A DNA stretch of 64,000 nt from positions 496,001-560,000 of the forward strand of contig OZ025669.1 in NCBI GenBank assembly GCA_964019335.1. Direction: 5' to 3'. The notes under the pieces are model-generated. The model was not told the DNA's origin. It ran no database searches and was given only the letters and a program-made list of their open reading frames with translations. Source of the DNA: Diplonema japonicum (Eukaryota; Euglenozoa; Diplonemea; Diplonemida; Diplonemidae). Both the position numbers and the translations under genes were made by a program. Shown one piece after another: positions 9,034-19,195 of this stretch (position 1 is its first letter; each line of letters opens with the position of its first letter).

Positions 9034-10398
9034 CTACACCACGTCTACCCAGCCTTTCGGGAGATCGTTCAAGAGGTTGCACAGCCTGTGCGATGTGAGC
9101 GTCTCGTGCGTTGCGTTGTTTGTAAAGCGTGTTGTGAGCGAGGGTCGTGCAAAAAAGGTAATACTGGCACGCTGCTCTGAGTAAGGCGGGACGAGGACCC
9201 TGTGGTAGAGGGCGGGAACATGTTCAGTCAGAGTGAGGACTTTCCCGGGGAAGCAGAGGAGGCTGGACACTTCGAGGTCCTGCGGTCGTGTGTAATGCCC
9301 TGCTGGGCTGATCTCAAACCCAGGAGCTGTTCCCGTCGCAAGTGTCACAACGCTCATATCGGAGTGCTCTGGACACGTCACGACAGGGGACTCTGTGTGG
9401 TTCGGCCTGTACAATGTCATCCTCAGCACTGACCCATCGATGTCAACGCCGGCTGGTATCTCCTTCAGCACAGCCCCCGCCACCCCTTTCAGTGTATCGT
9501 AAAGGTTTCTTACCTCCTTGGGCGCCTTCTGGATGGAGAATGTGTCGTAATCCACTGTGGCAGAGGCTTCCCTCAGCTGGATGGCCTCGTGTGTTCCTTC
9601 TTGAAGAACTTCTTTGAAGTGTTTTGAAAACCCGTCCATCAACCCAGGCAGGGTTTCGAATACCTCTCCCGACACCAGTGGATTTAAGCCTTGCAGGTCT
9701 CCTTGTAAAGAAAGGTGTTTAGGATTCCATGTCAGATGGTCCACATTGACTTCGAGGCTTCTAGTCGGGCGTGGTGGTGTGTTCGGAGGAGGTAGTACTG
9801 CATCAGGGCACCAGAACGCGCAGACTAGTCTTGTCGGCAGCGCAGACAGAACGTTCCGTATGGAAAGGAGGAAATTTTTCAAAGCGCGTTTCGAGGAAAA
9901 AAACTTTTTAGAAGGCCCGGGCATGCACGACAGAGGGTACCGGTGCGACAGGAGGTCGAGAAATATCTTACCGGAGGTGGGGTTGAATAAAATCTCTTCG
10001 GGTAGGGGCTCAACAGGTAACGATGGGGCGTCAGAGAGGAATCCATCGATGTACGCAGCAAGGTTTTCATCAACCTTGTCGAGCAACAGCAACGTGCGCA
10101 GGTCCGTCTCTGCAAAATCTGAACAGAAAACGAACCCGTTGTTGCACCCCTCTCGTACCAAATCTGCATTTGCAAAACACGCACGTGTGCATGCTACATT
10201 TTCGTCGTGGTTTTCTGGCTCGATGCGGAGGCAGACTTTCCGCCTTCTCCATGTATCTATGCTGGCTACTCTTAAAGGTGAAACTGTCAGCACTTGGCCT
10301 ATCTTGAACCTTACAGGGACACCAACCTTCTGCCCTTCAAAAAATGTGTAAATATTAAACCTCCCGCAGGGCGAGGGTTCACACTTCCATGCATTCAT
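9034..10398 (-). CDS. 2-oxoglutarate/Fe(II)-dependent oxygenase-like protein (454 aa)
   Basis: The C-terminal about 150 residues resemble the isopenicillin-N-synthase-like 2OG-Fe(II) oxygenase fold. HSD (His345, Asp347) fits the HxD iron ligand pair. His399 (LYHRVLVPP) fits the distal iron ligand, and Arg410 in QRASITFFARPS is the expected 2-oxoglutarate-binding Arg with its R.S spacing. Such enzymes hydroxylate or desaturate small molecules or proteins using O2 and 2-oxoglutarate. The first about 230 residues are not a family N-terminus I recognise. The start is taken at the ATG leading MNAWKCEPSP, directly after an A-run; a non-ATG in-frame extension to 10431 exists but is Lys-rich leader. 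The substrate is not predictable. Confidence 0.78.
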   Translation of the reverse strand: MNAWKCEPSPCGRFNIYTFFEGQKVGVPVRFKIGQVLTVSPLRVASIDTWRRRKVCLRIEPENHDENVACTRACFANADLVREGCNNGFVFCSDFAETDLRTLLLLDKVDENLAAYIDGFLSDAPSLPVEPLPEEILFNPTSGKIFLDLLSHRYPLSCMPGPSKKFFSSKRALKNFLLSIRNVLSALPTRLVCAFWCPDAVLPPPNTPPRPTRSLEVNVDHLTWNPKHLSLQGDLQGLNPLVSGEVFETLPGLMDGFSKHFKEVLQEGTHEAIQLREASATVDYDTFSIQKAPKEVRNLYDTLKGVAGAVLKEIPAGVDIDGSVLRMTLYRPNHTESPVVTCPEHSDMSVVTLATGTAPGFEISPAGHYTRPQDLEVSSLLCFPGKVLTLTEHVPALYHRVLVPPYSEQRASITFFARPSLTTRFTNNATHETLTSHRLCNLLNDLPKGWVDVV

Positions 10399-10678
10399 TT
10401 TTTTTTTCTTTTGTGTTTGCGTGTAGACCAAAACCTCGAGACTAATATGCGAGAAACAAAATGAAGGGGGGGGGGGGGGAAAAGTGACCCCTTTTTTTCC
10501 TCTCAGAAGAAGAGAAAAAAAAAAGAAGAAGTTTTTAACACTTGAATGGTTTTTTTTTTTCTCTTTTTCTTTTTTTATCTAGGAAATAAAAAAAATATAA
10601 TATAAAAAAAAAATAGATTAGGGGGGGTTTTTTTTTCTCTTTTCTTTTTCTTCTTTCCTTATTTTTTCGCTGCATTTT

Positions 10679-12802
10679 CTAAAGTGCCTCGCCACTTGCA
10701 AAGCCACTCGAAGGCCATGAATCTACCTTTGTGAACATATCGGCTGTTAGATTGCCCCCAACAAGCTGCTCTGTCATGTCCTGGAGAACACGCCCCTGAG
10801 GCCATTCGCTGCTATCAGGTGGGAAGGAGGCAAACACACAGTGCTTCAAAGATGAGCCCCTGATACACAGCACAGTGATGGCACCCAGCTCAGCACCGAA
10901 GAAGGAGTGCCATTTCCCGCCACTTTTTTCCTGTTTTTTTTCTCCCCCCCCCCGTTTTCCATACCTCTGTGACATATGCAAGCGCCACTTGCCTTGGGAT
11001 TACCACCTTTGGTGTTCGGATTTTCCTGTTGAAAAAGATTGTGGAAAATAAAAAAAAAATAAAAATATATGATACCTTACATCCGCCTTCGTCGGCACCA
11101 GACACAGCAGGACAACACTTTGTTTGAAGTGATAGCTTGCCAACGGTGCCCATTTGTTGTCGTCTCCCATGCTCGGTGTGCCAGGGGTGCTGCGAGAAGG
11201 CGAGCGGGAAGGTTCGGTAGACGGCCTGCGATGTTCCCTGCCCTTCCGGCTGGCGGCGTTCGTTTCGTCTTGGTTCACTTTGGTGCAGACAAAGATCACG
11301 ACAAACACGAAGAAGATGGTTTCCGCGTTGCCGCCCTGCAGCTTGCGCATCCACCTCATGAATACCCTTTTATAGTCTGTAGGCGGGTGGCGCACGTCGT
11401 CCCCTTCCTGAGCTAGGGTTAGCTTGTAGCTGTCGGGACGGAGTTTTGTAGTGACATGCATGTGTTTAATGTCGTGAGTTGCTTTGTGAGCCCACTCAGA
11501 TGCTTCGCGCAGCTCATCCACAGTGGCCACCTGTTTGAACACAGTAGGGAGCTCACTATACTGTGTCGAGAAGATGATGACAGTAGGGTGGTCCAGCTCC
11601 GTCCACACGGACAGTGCGTGCAGTGTGTCGACCTGCGGCTCTATGTGCAACCATGCCCTCGAGGCCGTCCCGTACTTGTCCTTCCCGAACTCGTGTATAA
11701 AGGCGTCCTTCTCCTCCCAGCTCATCCCTACTGGCAGTGCTAGCAAGCTGCACACATTCCCCTCTCTCCCATTGCACCTCCCTTTCGACAGCTCCGTGAG
11801 TTTTGGCACAACATTCCAACAGTGCTTTTCTACAAATTTCTTTATCGAGTTGTACGGCTTCAGGCCGCCGCTCTTTTTCTTGACCACCCGTCCGTTGTCC
11901 AAGATCATCACCAGTGTCCTGCCCCATGACATGACGCCGTAACGCTCCTTGAGCACCTTGTGGTGTGTGCCCACACACGCGATGTCGACCACATCCTTGA
12001 ACTCCTTGTGGAAGCGCACCAGGTCCAGGGGGATGCCTTCGAACGTGCGGTCCGTCTCGCCCATTTCGGCAATGAAATAAAGCATTTTAGTGAGGTGCGG
12101 GCGGGATGCGAGGAAGGAGGTGATCGAGGTCTCGTCAACCCACGGAATGTAGTAAGGGTGCGTCTCAACATACGCCTCGAGAATAGCAGCAGCAGAAGGT
12201 GGGTGAGGGAGGTGGTGCACGGTCCCTTCATGGAAGAAAAGGACGGATGGGACACGTGAGACGGAATACTCTGCAGTGAGGCGGCGAGCAGTGGCGGTGT
12301 TGACCCTTCCAAAGGAAAGGAGACCTTCCATGTCCAACGCCAACTCGTCCCACGTATAAGCGAAGTTGTGGCAAGGGAGGCTGTGATCGCTGTAGAACCA
12401 CACCACCCATGTGCCCTCGCCCATGCGGTACTCCCAGTTATGACTGCCGAGCTCTGTGGTTGTGGAACGGATGCCACTACTCGTTCTGCCGGAGTTGCCG
12501 CCCATGAACCCCCACATTCCTTGGTTGTCGTACTGTTCCCGCGACGCTTCCTTCGACAGCACGTCGTACGCATTGCGCACCTTTTGGTAGACCTCCTTTG
12601 CCGACTCTTCCGTGTTGTGGTCAGGGTGGTACTGCTTCGACAGCCTCATGTACGCCTTCTTGATCTCCTTTTGCGTCGCACTCTTTTTCACGCCAAGGAC
12701 AGCGTAAAAATCGGTGTTCTGATCCCCCCCGTAGAAATTGGCGCTACCTACATCGGCGGCCCATCCGAGGATGAGTATGATCACCACGAAGGCCTTCAGC
12801 AT
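10679..12802 (-). CDS. Secretory-pathway J-domain protein with thioredoxin-like domain (DNAJC16-like, 679 aa)
   Basis: Co-chaperone predicted to recruit Hsp70 (BiP) in the ER. Three exons: 12802-11076, 11025-10965 and 10930-10679, with introns of 50 and 34 nt that restore frame exactly. Residues 1-21 form a signal peptide or anchor (MLKAFVVIILILGWA). The J-domain covers about 30-95 with an intact HPD at 59-61 (KQYHPDHN). A thioredoxin-like region follows, but where CxxC is expected there is SLPCHNF, so redox activity is doubtful. A hydrophobic helix (AETIFFVFVVIFVC) precedes a Ser/Pro-rich segment, the order seen in DNAJC16. The ATG at 12802 is preferred over an in-frame TTG because CACAG, an acceptor-like site, lies 15 nt upstream of it. 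Placement in DNAJC16 proper rather than another ERdj group is moderately certain. Confidence 0.85.
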
Positions 12803-12825
12803 CCTCTTGACCCCCTCCTGTGACA
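12803..12825 (-). promoter_or_regulatory. Candidate trans-splice acceptor of the DNAJC16-like gene
   Basis: A T-tract is followed by GTCACAG at about 12818, then GAGGGGGTCAAGAGG and ATG. It looks like a 3' splice site with no upstream coding exon. Spliced-leader addition is an inference. Confidence 0.4.
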
Positions 12826-12877
12826 AAAAAAAATGGCGAGAAAATACAAAAAAAAAAAAAAAATTAAAAAGAAATTC

Positions 12878-13702
12878 TCAGCGGATCTTTCCCTGCACCA
12901 CCAATTGGATTTTAGGGACCATGTGCTCGTTGAAAAATGCATGTGCCTGGTCAAGACCGTGTTCGAGGTACACAGCAGCAAGGATTGCCTTCATACATGT
13001 CGAGTAGGTGCGGATCTTGACAGAGCGAGTGGTGGAGTGGGAGAGGTCGGCATCGGTGGGGTAGTTGCTGACAACATTCTTCCCGAGAGACGTGCCGTAA
13101 AAACAATGAGAATCCAGCTGCGTGGCGACGTCCAGCGATGTGAGGACGTAGCGAGAGGCTTTGGTGCTGCGGAAGACTTTCGAGATAACTTCATTGGTGG
13201 CGAGCTCTAGGGATGCTTCTAGAGATGTAAACTGCTCCCACCCGCATGACCTTGTCAGGAGATGGAGAAGCGAGGACCCCAACCCCGCAAGGCTCTCGTT
13301 GTTGACGTCTTGGTGGAACGAACTGTCGATGAGGGCGTACGGTATCTCGATCTTCTCGAAGTTTTTATACCCGAAACACTCCTCAATTGCTCGTTTTGCA
13401 TCCTGTGAGAAATCTTGTGGCAGCCACGCGCCTTCACCCCGTCCTACGTCTTCCATCGACTGGCTGTATTGTGGTATTAGCATTTCATCTGCCACCGCCG
13501 CCGCTTTTGTTAAATCCCTCATCCCCTGCACAACGGACGATGCTAGCCGTTTCTCTTCTCTGATCTCTCTCACAGGCGCAAACGATCTATTCCCATCTAT
13601 AACGCTTCTCCTCACCAGCTCCTTGATCGAGAGCTTGTCTTCCAACTTCCGATGCATTCTGATGCTTTTAAACTTTTTCAAGCATTGTTGCTTGGTCGAC
13701 AT
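12878..13702 (-). CDS. RNase III-fold protein lacking catalytic residues (mL44-like candidate, 274 aa)
   Basis: Residues about 130-260 match the layout of an RNase III domain. They run IPYALIDSSFHQDVNNESLAGLGSSLLHLL (listed here in parts: ALIDSSFHQ, then NESLAGLGSSLL) and, near the end, MKAILAAVYLEHGLDQAHAFF. In active enzymes these two segments read NERLEFLGDAVL and LEALIGAIYLD. Here the catalytic Asp of the first is replaced by Ser and the Glu of the second by Lys, so cleavage is unlikely. Inactive RNase III folds occur in mitochondrial ribosomal proteins (mL44, yeast mL57) and in kinetoplastid editing complexes, and either role would fit. The start ATG follows an A-rich leader ending AGGAAAATAAA. 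The fold assignment rests on motif spacing, not a search. Confidence 0.6.
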   Translation of the reverse strand: MSTKQQCLKKFKSIRMHRKLEDKLSIKELVRRSVIDGNRSFAPVREIREEKRLASSVVQGMRDLTKAAAVADEMLIPQYSQSMEDVGRGEGAWLPQDFSQDAKRAIEECFGYKNFEKIEIPYALIDSSFHQDVNNESLAGLGSSLLHLLTRSCGWEQFTSLEASLELATNEVISKVFRSTKASRYVLTSLDVATQLDSHCFYGTSLGKNVVSNYPTDADLSHSTTRSVKIRTYSTCMKAILAAVYLEHGLDQAHAFFNEHMVPKIQLVVQGKIR

Positions 13703-13845
13703 TTTATTTTCCTTTTTTTTTTTTTTTTTTTTTTTTTTCCTTCCAACCTCTCTCACACCCTCCTATAAAATGTAGAGGCGGTGAAGGGAGGGGGGGAGGG
13801 GAGAAAAAGAGACTTTCATTCTTATTATTTTTTTTTCTTCTTCTC

Positions 13846-14508
13846 TTATGCGTGCAAAGGTTTGAGCCCGATCCTGTCGCGGATGGTGTTCGTGGCGGCG
13901 ATGGTAAGGTGGCAGTTCCATATCTTCCCCTCGAAGTCGGGTTCGATAATGGTACCGGTGCCGCTGTCACGGTAGATGGCGGCCTGTACAGGCTTGGTTT
14001 CCTGGCCGGATTTCTTTTTGTTGAGGAATAGGTCGTCCCAAGCTGATTTGGCACGCACTTTCCCGATCCCGATTCGAGTGTCGATTTTGAGATCTTGCGT
14101 TGCTTTTGACACGCTGTTAGCGAGCTTCTCTGGCTCAAATTGCTGCTCCCGTGGTCCAGATGCCTGTGTTGTGGAGGGGTTGTTCGCATCTTCTCCCTCA
14201 GTGCTGTCGTATAGCGGCTTCATTCCTAACTTTATCCGGAGCGCGTTGGTTGCGTCTACCGATAAAGACTCGTTGAAATCCTTCGTTTCGTTGTTACTCT
14301 CTGCCGGCTTGTCGGACACTGTAGTTCCGTGGAGTGGTGCCATCCCCAGCTTCACCCTTAGAGCGTTTGTCGCATCTACAGATAGGACCTCGTTGAAGTC
14401 GGGCTGCTTTGCGACTTTTCTCCGCTTATTGTTAGTTTGCTCTTCCCTGCTGGACCCCGATTCACTGTCGCTTTCTTCGTTGCTCGCAAGGGACGGGCTG
14501 CGGCCCAT
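13846..14508 (-). CDS. Protein with three HIND (Hub1-interacting) motifs, SART1/Snu66-related (220 aa)
   Basis: Three copies of a short helical motif are spread along a polar, disordered-looking chain: LSVDATNALRVKLGMAPL, LSVDATNALRIKLGMKPL and, at the extreme C-terminus, ATNTIRDRIGLKPLHA. This pattern is the HIND element of the tri-snRNP protein SART1/Snu66 (SLSIEETNKLRAKLGLKPL-like), which binds the ubiquitin-like modifier Hub1/UBL5. The rest is Ser/Glu-rich with a KRRK nuclear-type signal near residue 28. Full-length SART1 is several times longer and has a C-terminal domain absent here. This could therefore be a short Snu66 form or an independent Hub1-binding splicing factor. The ATG at 14508 follows an A-run. 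Confidence 0.7.
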   Translation of the reverse strand: MGRSPSLASNEESDSESGSSREEQTNNKRRKVAKQPDFNEVLSVDATNALRVKLGMAPLHGTTVSDKPAESNNETKDFNESLSVDATNALRIKLGMKPLYDSTEGEDANNPSTTQASGPREQQFEPEKLANSVSKATQDLKIDTRIGIGKVRAKSAWDDLFLNKKKSGQETKPVQAAIYRDSGTGTIIEPDFEGKIWNCHLTIAATNTIRDRIGLKPLHA

Positions 14509-14673
14509 TTTCTTTTTTTTAATATAGGGGACGGGGGTGGCACCCTTTTTATTTTTTCGTAGAGAAAACAAACAAAAAAAAAAAAAGGGATACAAGGCAG
14601 AAAAAAAAATGCCTCTCCCATTCTATAGCAATTTTTTTGTGCTGACCTCCTTTTCTCTTTTTTTTTCTTCAGG

Positions 14674-14704
<31 letters not shown>

Positions 14705-15010
14705 AATTGAAGAAAAGCGAAAGCTTGATAATTCTTTCAATGTCGCAGAGAAGTGCTCACTGCAAAACCTTGGGGGGGGGGGGGGGGGGGGGGAGATGTC
14801 TTTGAAGGAACCTGCAGTGTGACAGGATAGCCCTCTTTTTTTCCTTGGATATCGACAGTAGGCAAAAGAGAATTCTTTGGCCCTTGTTACTTCTTTTTTT
14901 TAAAAAAAAAAAAAACAAAATGGGGCTTTGGTTGCAACACTATTGGCGTTAAGTGTGCGGCGTGGTGGAGGGTCTATCTTGTGTTGTTACCCTTCTGCGT
15001 CGCTGCATTT
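14509..15010. other. Spacer with homopolymers and repeat copy C
   Basis: Contains an A-run of over 30 at about 14674-14704, a G-run at about 14772-14793, and dispersed repeat family 1 copy C (14793-14835). No gene is supported. Confidence 0.5.
14793..14835. repeat. Dispersed short repeat family 1, copy C (divergent)
   Basis: Reads GATGTCTTTGAAGGAACCTG followed by CAGTGTGACAGGATAGCC. It aligns to copies A and B with small gaps and shares ATGTCTTTGARGGAACCTG with copy D. Confidence 0.55.
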
Positions 15011-15290
15011 TTATCGGCAGATGGTGGGGATTCTTCGGGTTCGGGGTCGGTCGGCACAAACTTGTGCGAGTCGCTGTTCGAGGATGAAGCGCACCTTGTC
15101 GCGCGATGCGAATGTAGGTCTGCAGGAATACCCTCGGACCTGTTTGTTTGCACCAATGGGGTTTTCCGGGGATAGGGGGGGGGGGGGGGGGGGGCAGTAC
15201 TCTAGCTAGCCGGTTTGCACGCTTGCGTACGTCAGCCGTATCTTCCAAGATGAGCTGTTTGGTTCTGGTCTCAAACAAAAGAATAAAGAC
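15011..15290 (-). CDS. Doubtful small gene or gene relic
   Basis: A minus-strand frame with ordinary protein composition (TRTKQLILEDTADVRKRANR) ends at about 15201 with AGA|GTACTG. Splicing out about 15140-15200 (61 nt, ending AAACAG) continues in phase to a second exon, 15139-15011 (FASRDKVRFILEQRLAQVC), ending in TAA. No ATG is evident upstream, so the 5' end is missing or lies in another exon. The plus strand of the same DNA also shows a coding-like frame, so the strand is not certain. No family recognised. Confidence 0.3.
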
Positions 15291-15472
15291 ATATGGCACT
15301 GGACCGTGCAAGAAAGAAAGAAAAAAAGGATGATAAAATGGGAGATACGAGAACCGAAGGAGGAAAAAAAAAAAAAAATAACAAAGAACGAAAAAGAAGT
15401 TATTCACAAAACGAGTTGGGGGGGAAAAGAAATAACAAAAAAGAATGAAATGAAGAAAACGGAACACCCCCC

Positions 15473-15503
<31 letters not shown>

Positions 15504-15727
15504 AAACCCCTTTTTTCTCTCTCTTTTACGAGCGAAACACGAATCTTTGAACTTTCATTTCTCCTCATCACACACAAAAGGGAAAACATACACTTATGTT
15601 ACAGGTTTTAAAAATAAATAAAAAAAAATATAAAAAACCCCCGAAAAAGAACACGTTATTCACACGGCAGTTTCTTCGTCTCATCCCCCCCCCCCCCCCC
15701 CCCCACTCACCCCTTTTTGTCTTTTCT
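15291..15727. other. Homopolymer-rich spacer
   Basis: Purine- and pyrimidine-rich runs, including about 25 C followed by a CA repeat near 15468-15504 and a C-run near 15687. Nothing coding was recognised. Confidence 0.6.
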
Positions 15728-17242
15728 TCAATCATCATTAAGTGCAACGGACTTGGCCGTCAAAATCGGGACAGGCCCCAGAGAAGGCGTGACAGAAACG
15801 CTACTCTGCTCGTTGCCTAAGGTGACAGAGACGTTGGACTGCTGATGGTATGACGAGTTGTATAGGCGCGGGGAGGTGCTGGTATGGACTGGGGTGCGAT
15901 AGTAGCCCGAATCCCTGTTAGCAGGCTGGTTGAAAGTGCCAGAACCTGTGTTTGGGACTTCTTGGCTACCATGGACTACTCTGTAGTAGTAGTCATATTT
16001 AGTATTCGGGTGGCTGACTTGACTTCCTATCGCCCCATATGTGGGTGCTGAATAAACATCTCTATGCAGCTTCCTGCTGATCCCCAGTTCGTGTAAGATG
16101 TTGTTCCCAAAGGCCATATCCACGATGAGCCATACCATCCACAGTAGGAGGCCTCTCACGATTGCCGCTACGCTAGCTGAGACGATCAGTGTGGCGGCCA
16201 CTGGGAAGTCTTTTTCCTTGACCCTTGAGTGGTCCGCCCCGCCGGTCTGCTCCAGAATGCTGAACACCAACAGCGTCACCTCCACACACCCCCCCAGGGT
16301 AAACAGAAAGACAAGAACCTTTTTTTTTTTTTTTTTTTTTTTTTTGACAAACTTTTAACCATGACATCCACTCGTTCTTGATGGCCCGTTTCAACGGTAC
16401 GGTGCACAGCCAAGGGAGCGTCATGCAGAAAATGATGTTGAGGATCATGAGGTACAGGGGCCAGCTGTGGGGTGGTTTTTTTTATATATTTTGTGTTGTT
16501 GTTGTTTCCCATACGTGACAAGCGTGACCGACAGCAGCCCGAGCATGAAACACGCGAAGAAATCGAGGCACAAAAGAGCAGAGAATTTTCGGTACGCGGT
16601 GTGCACCGCAAGGCGGTCCTGCCGCGCACCAAGCTCCCTGTACGGCTTCCACCCGAAGCCTTCCATGTGTGTGTACAGACCGCGGGCCAGAATGACGATG
16701 ATGATACAGGCAGTCCATTGGACTACAACCTCCCACACATCAAGGTTATAGCCGGTGATGCCTTGGTTCCAGTCGATAGTGACGAATGTGGACTCGACGG
16801 CAAAGAGAAGTATAGAGGCTACGAGGATGTACTCGTTTTGTGTATAAACAGCGTAGAAGGAGGAGAGGTACTGGAAGAACACATAAACACTGAGAAGTAG
16901 GCGGAAGATGTTTTCATCAGGGGAGCGCTTCCAGAAGAACAGACTTATGGTTCCAACGTCCGCGAGGAGCACGAAGAGTAAAAAGAATTTTGCGTTGAGG
17001 GGCATTTGGCCCAACACCTCCCGCATCCTTTTCGGTCTCGAGAAGAGCTCCTTCAAAAGTTCTACAAACTCCGCCCATTTGCCCTTGCTTTCAGCTTCTT
17101 CACAGTCATTTACTGTTCCTGGTAGGATTGTGCTACCTCTGACTAGACTGGATCTCTCCGGTGAGTTGGAAGATCCTTTTGTTGACACCCTTGCCTTCGG
17201 TGTCCCTTTCCCCATACTCCCTCCACCTCCACCTCCACTCAT
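15728..17242 (-). CDS. Multipass membrane protein, DUF7789-like (476 aa)
   Basis: Three exons (17242-16515, 16464-16353, 16318-15728) are joined by introns of 50 and 34 nt; lengths and frame close exactly. After a polar N-terminus of about 85 residues come seven or eight hydrophobic segments, including FFLLFVLLADVGTISLFFW, YILVASILLFAVESTFV, VVQWTACIIIVILARGLY, LLCLDFFACFMLGLLSV, YLMILNIIFCMTLPWLC and VLVFLFTLGGCVEVTLLVF. The soluble C-terminal tail is Ser/Tyr/Asn-rich. The loop segment FGWKPYRELGA before a helix with LDFF resembles, from memory, a family of fungal and oomycete membrane proteins (DUF7789). The biochemical role is unknown. The second intron consists almost entirely of A after GTTTGTC. 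Confidence 0.72.
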
Positions 17243-17990
17243 ATTCTTTTATGGGACAGGGGCACAAGGCGGACCCCTCCCTCCGCCTTCTGAAGTGAAA
17301 AATTAGGTTTTTTTTTTATAATAGAAAAAAAAAGGGGGAGGTGAAAAACTGGGTTCTTTTGAATAATTACAAAATAACAAGTAAGTGAAAGAAGAATGGA
17401 AGAGGGGCGAAATGGCTGTCCCTATAAGAATAGAGAGTGCATAGAGGCGAGAGAACAGGATACACAAAAAAAAAAAAGCACCACATGCTCTTTCTTTTTC
17501 TTTTTTTTTTTTCCTTCCATTTTTGTGCACAATAACATATAACGATAAAAAAAGAAAAAAAAGAGCTGGCTTAGCATTTTGAGCGCACACGGGTACAAAT
17601 CTTGTGATGAGTACTGCATGCTACCACTGCTCTTTTTTTTTTTTTTTTTAAATTCTTGCAAAGAAACTGAGCAGTACTTGTTAAATACAAAAAGAAGAAA
17701 AAAAAGAAGAAAATGGTGGAAAGGGTCATCCACACGTTCTTTTTTTTTCAAACAACAAAAAAGAAGAAGAAAAAACACGTAACTAACTAACTTACTAACT
17801 TTTTGGGTTCCTTTTTTTTTTCCCCCCTCTTTTTTTTTCTTTTTCTTTTTTACAGATTTCCATCTTTCACTCTTTTTTTATTCCCCGTGCCTATCGCAGC
17901 AGGGTTTTTTTTTTTTATTTTTATTTTTTTTTCTTTTTTTATTTCCCTTCGGACAAAAAAAAATCAACGCACGTGTCCCGAAGTTAGTTT

Positions 17991-18021
<31 letters not shown>

Positions 18022-18039
18022 CCTATCTGTTTCTTTTTT
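17243..18039. other. Low-complexity spacer
   Basis: A- and T-runs with short ordinary islands (17340-17460, 17575-17630). A TAACTAACTTACTAAC stretch lies near 17780. No coding or RNA feature is supported. Confidence 0.6.
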
Positions 18040-18990
18040 TCACTTCTCCCTGTTGGCTATCTCAGCTTTAAGCTCCTCCCGCAACGCCGTCTCGTAAGGA
18101 AGCGCTTCCGGCGAGAGGAAAACAGAGGAGAGAAACGCATTAGAAGCCACGGCATTTCGAAGATCCTTGAACTCACACTCACCCTTTTCGAACAGCGCAA
18201 GATCTTTAATACCAGACAAATGCCTCATCACAGACTCATGAAGACCGGGGGGAGGGGACACAAGGGAGCGGAAAATCGACTCCAGCTCGTAGATAGTCAC
18301 GATACCGCATATTGACTTCTCCTTGCGCATTACATCCCACGCCTCAGCCAGCTGTCCATATGGGTCTGTGTGTCCGGACTGTCTGTGAAGATACGAAAAA
18401 AATAATACGTACTCCACCTCGGCCATGTGAGTTGTCTCAAATGAGTCATAAAGACCGAGTAATGCTTTGGTCTCAAGGTGGCCTTTTAGGTTTTTCCGCA
18501 TTATTTCGACGAATTGTGACTTACCAATGGACCCGTCTTTCCGTATAGCTCTGAGGAAGTCTGTCTTGAGTTTTTCAATGTTACATTCTTTCAACCTGTG
18601 AATGACTGAGGACCTGCCTCGAACTGTACTTGAATACACAGATGTCACCACAGCAGGCGGCCGCCGAAGTGTGCTCTGCGGGATGTCGATTATACCAGGG
18701 CCCGTCACTGAAAGAGCAACGTTGCTTTTTCTTCGGGTTTCGAACATCGACAGCTCGTCCTTTACGTAATCACACATGTTGCATGATGGTGGGGTTGGTA
18801 TAGGGATATGTGCTGTATGTCTTGGTGCTGTGTGTGGTCTTGTCATGCCCACCTTCCTCTTTGCCGGTGTCACCTTGCCTTGCATAAAGAACATGTCCCA
18901 TTTCGGTGGTTTTGGCGTCCTCGCTGTGTTGGGTCTTTTCCATCCTCTTAAATCAGTAAACCCCCTTATCGGAGGTGCTTGCGCCTGCAT
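18040..18990 (-). CDS. EF-hand-like protein with basic Pro-rich N-terminus (316 aa)
   Basis: Residues 1-70 are rich in Pro, Arg and Lys (GWKRPNTARTPKPPKWDMFF, TRPHTAPRHTAHIPIPTPP), a style common in microtubule- or flagellum-associated proteins. From about 140 onward the helical pattern resembles degenerate EF-hand pairs (TDFLRAIRKDGSIGKSQFVEIM, shown by KDGSIGKSQFVEI; then YDSFETTHMAEVEYVLFF and EKGECEFKDLRNAV). The loops lack most calcium ligands. No membrane segment. Single exon, and the ATG is the first in frame. I do not recognise an exact family; a flagellar EF-hand protein is a guess. Confidence 0.65.
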   Translation of the reverse strand: MQAQAPPIRGFTDLRGWKRPNTARTPKPPKWDMFFMQGKVTPAKRKVGMTRPHTAPRHTAHIPIPTPPSCNMCDYVKDELSMFETRRKSNVALSVTGPGIIDIPQSTLRRPPAVVTSVYSSTVRGRSSVIHRLKECNIEKLKTDFLRAIRKDGSIGKSQFVEIMRKNLKGHLETKALLGLYDSFETTHMAEVEYVLFFSYLHRQSGHTDPYGQLAEAWDVMRKEKSICGIVTIYELESIFRSLVSPPPGLHESVMRHLSGIKDLALFEKGECEFKDLRNAVASNAFLSSVFLSPEALPYETALREELKAEIANREK

Positions 18991-18992
18991 TA

Positions 18993-19032
<40 letters not shown>

Positions 19033-19156
19033 TGGAACCCAACTCCTGTTTTTTTTTTTTTTTTTTTTTTTTCTTGAAAAGAAAAAAAAGAAGGGGTAAA
19101 AAAAAAAACTATACTACCAATGTTGGAAAAGAGAGGTGTTTTTTTCAAAAGCACGA

Positions 19157-19187
<31 letters not shown>

Positions 19188-19195
19188 CTGTTGTG
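18991..19195. other. T-run-rich spacer
   Basis: Three T-runs of 20 or more between the EF-hand-like gene and the last exon of the IQ-motif gene. No feature recognised. Confidence 0.6.

Noticed and set aside
10399-10431. N-terminal extension of the 2OG oxygenase from a non-ATG codon
   Set aside because: The extension begins with a TTG-type codon and is mostly Lys from an A-run; the ATG at 10398 gives a normal N-terminus.
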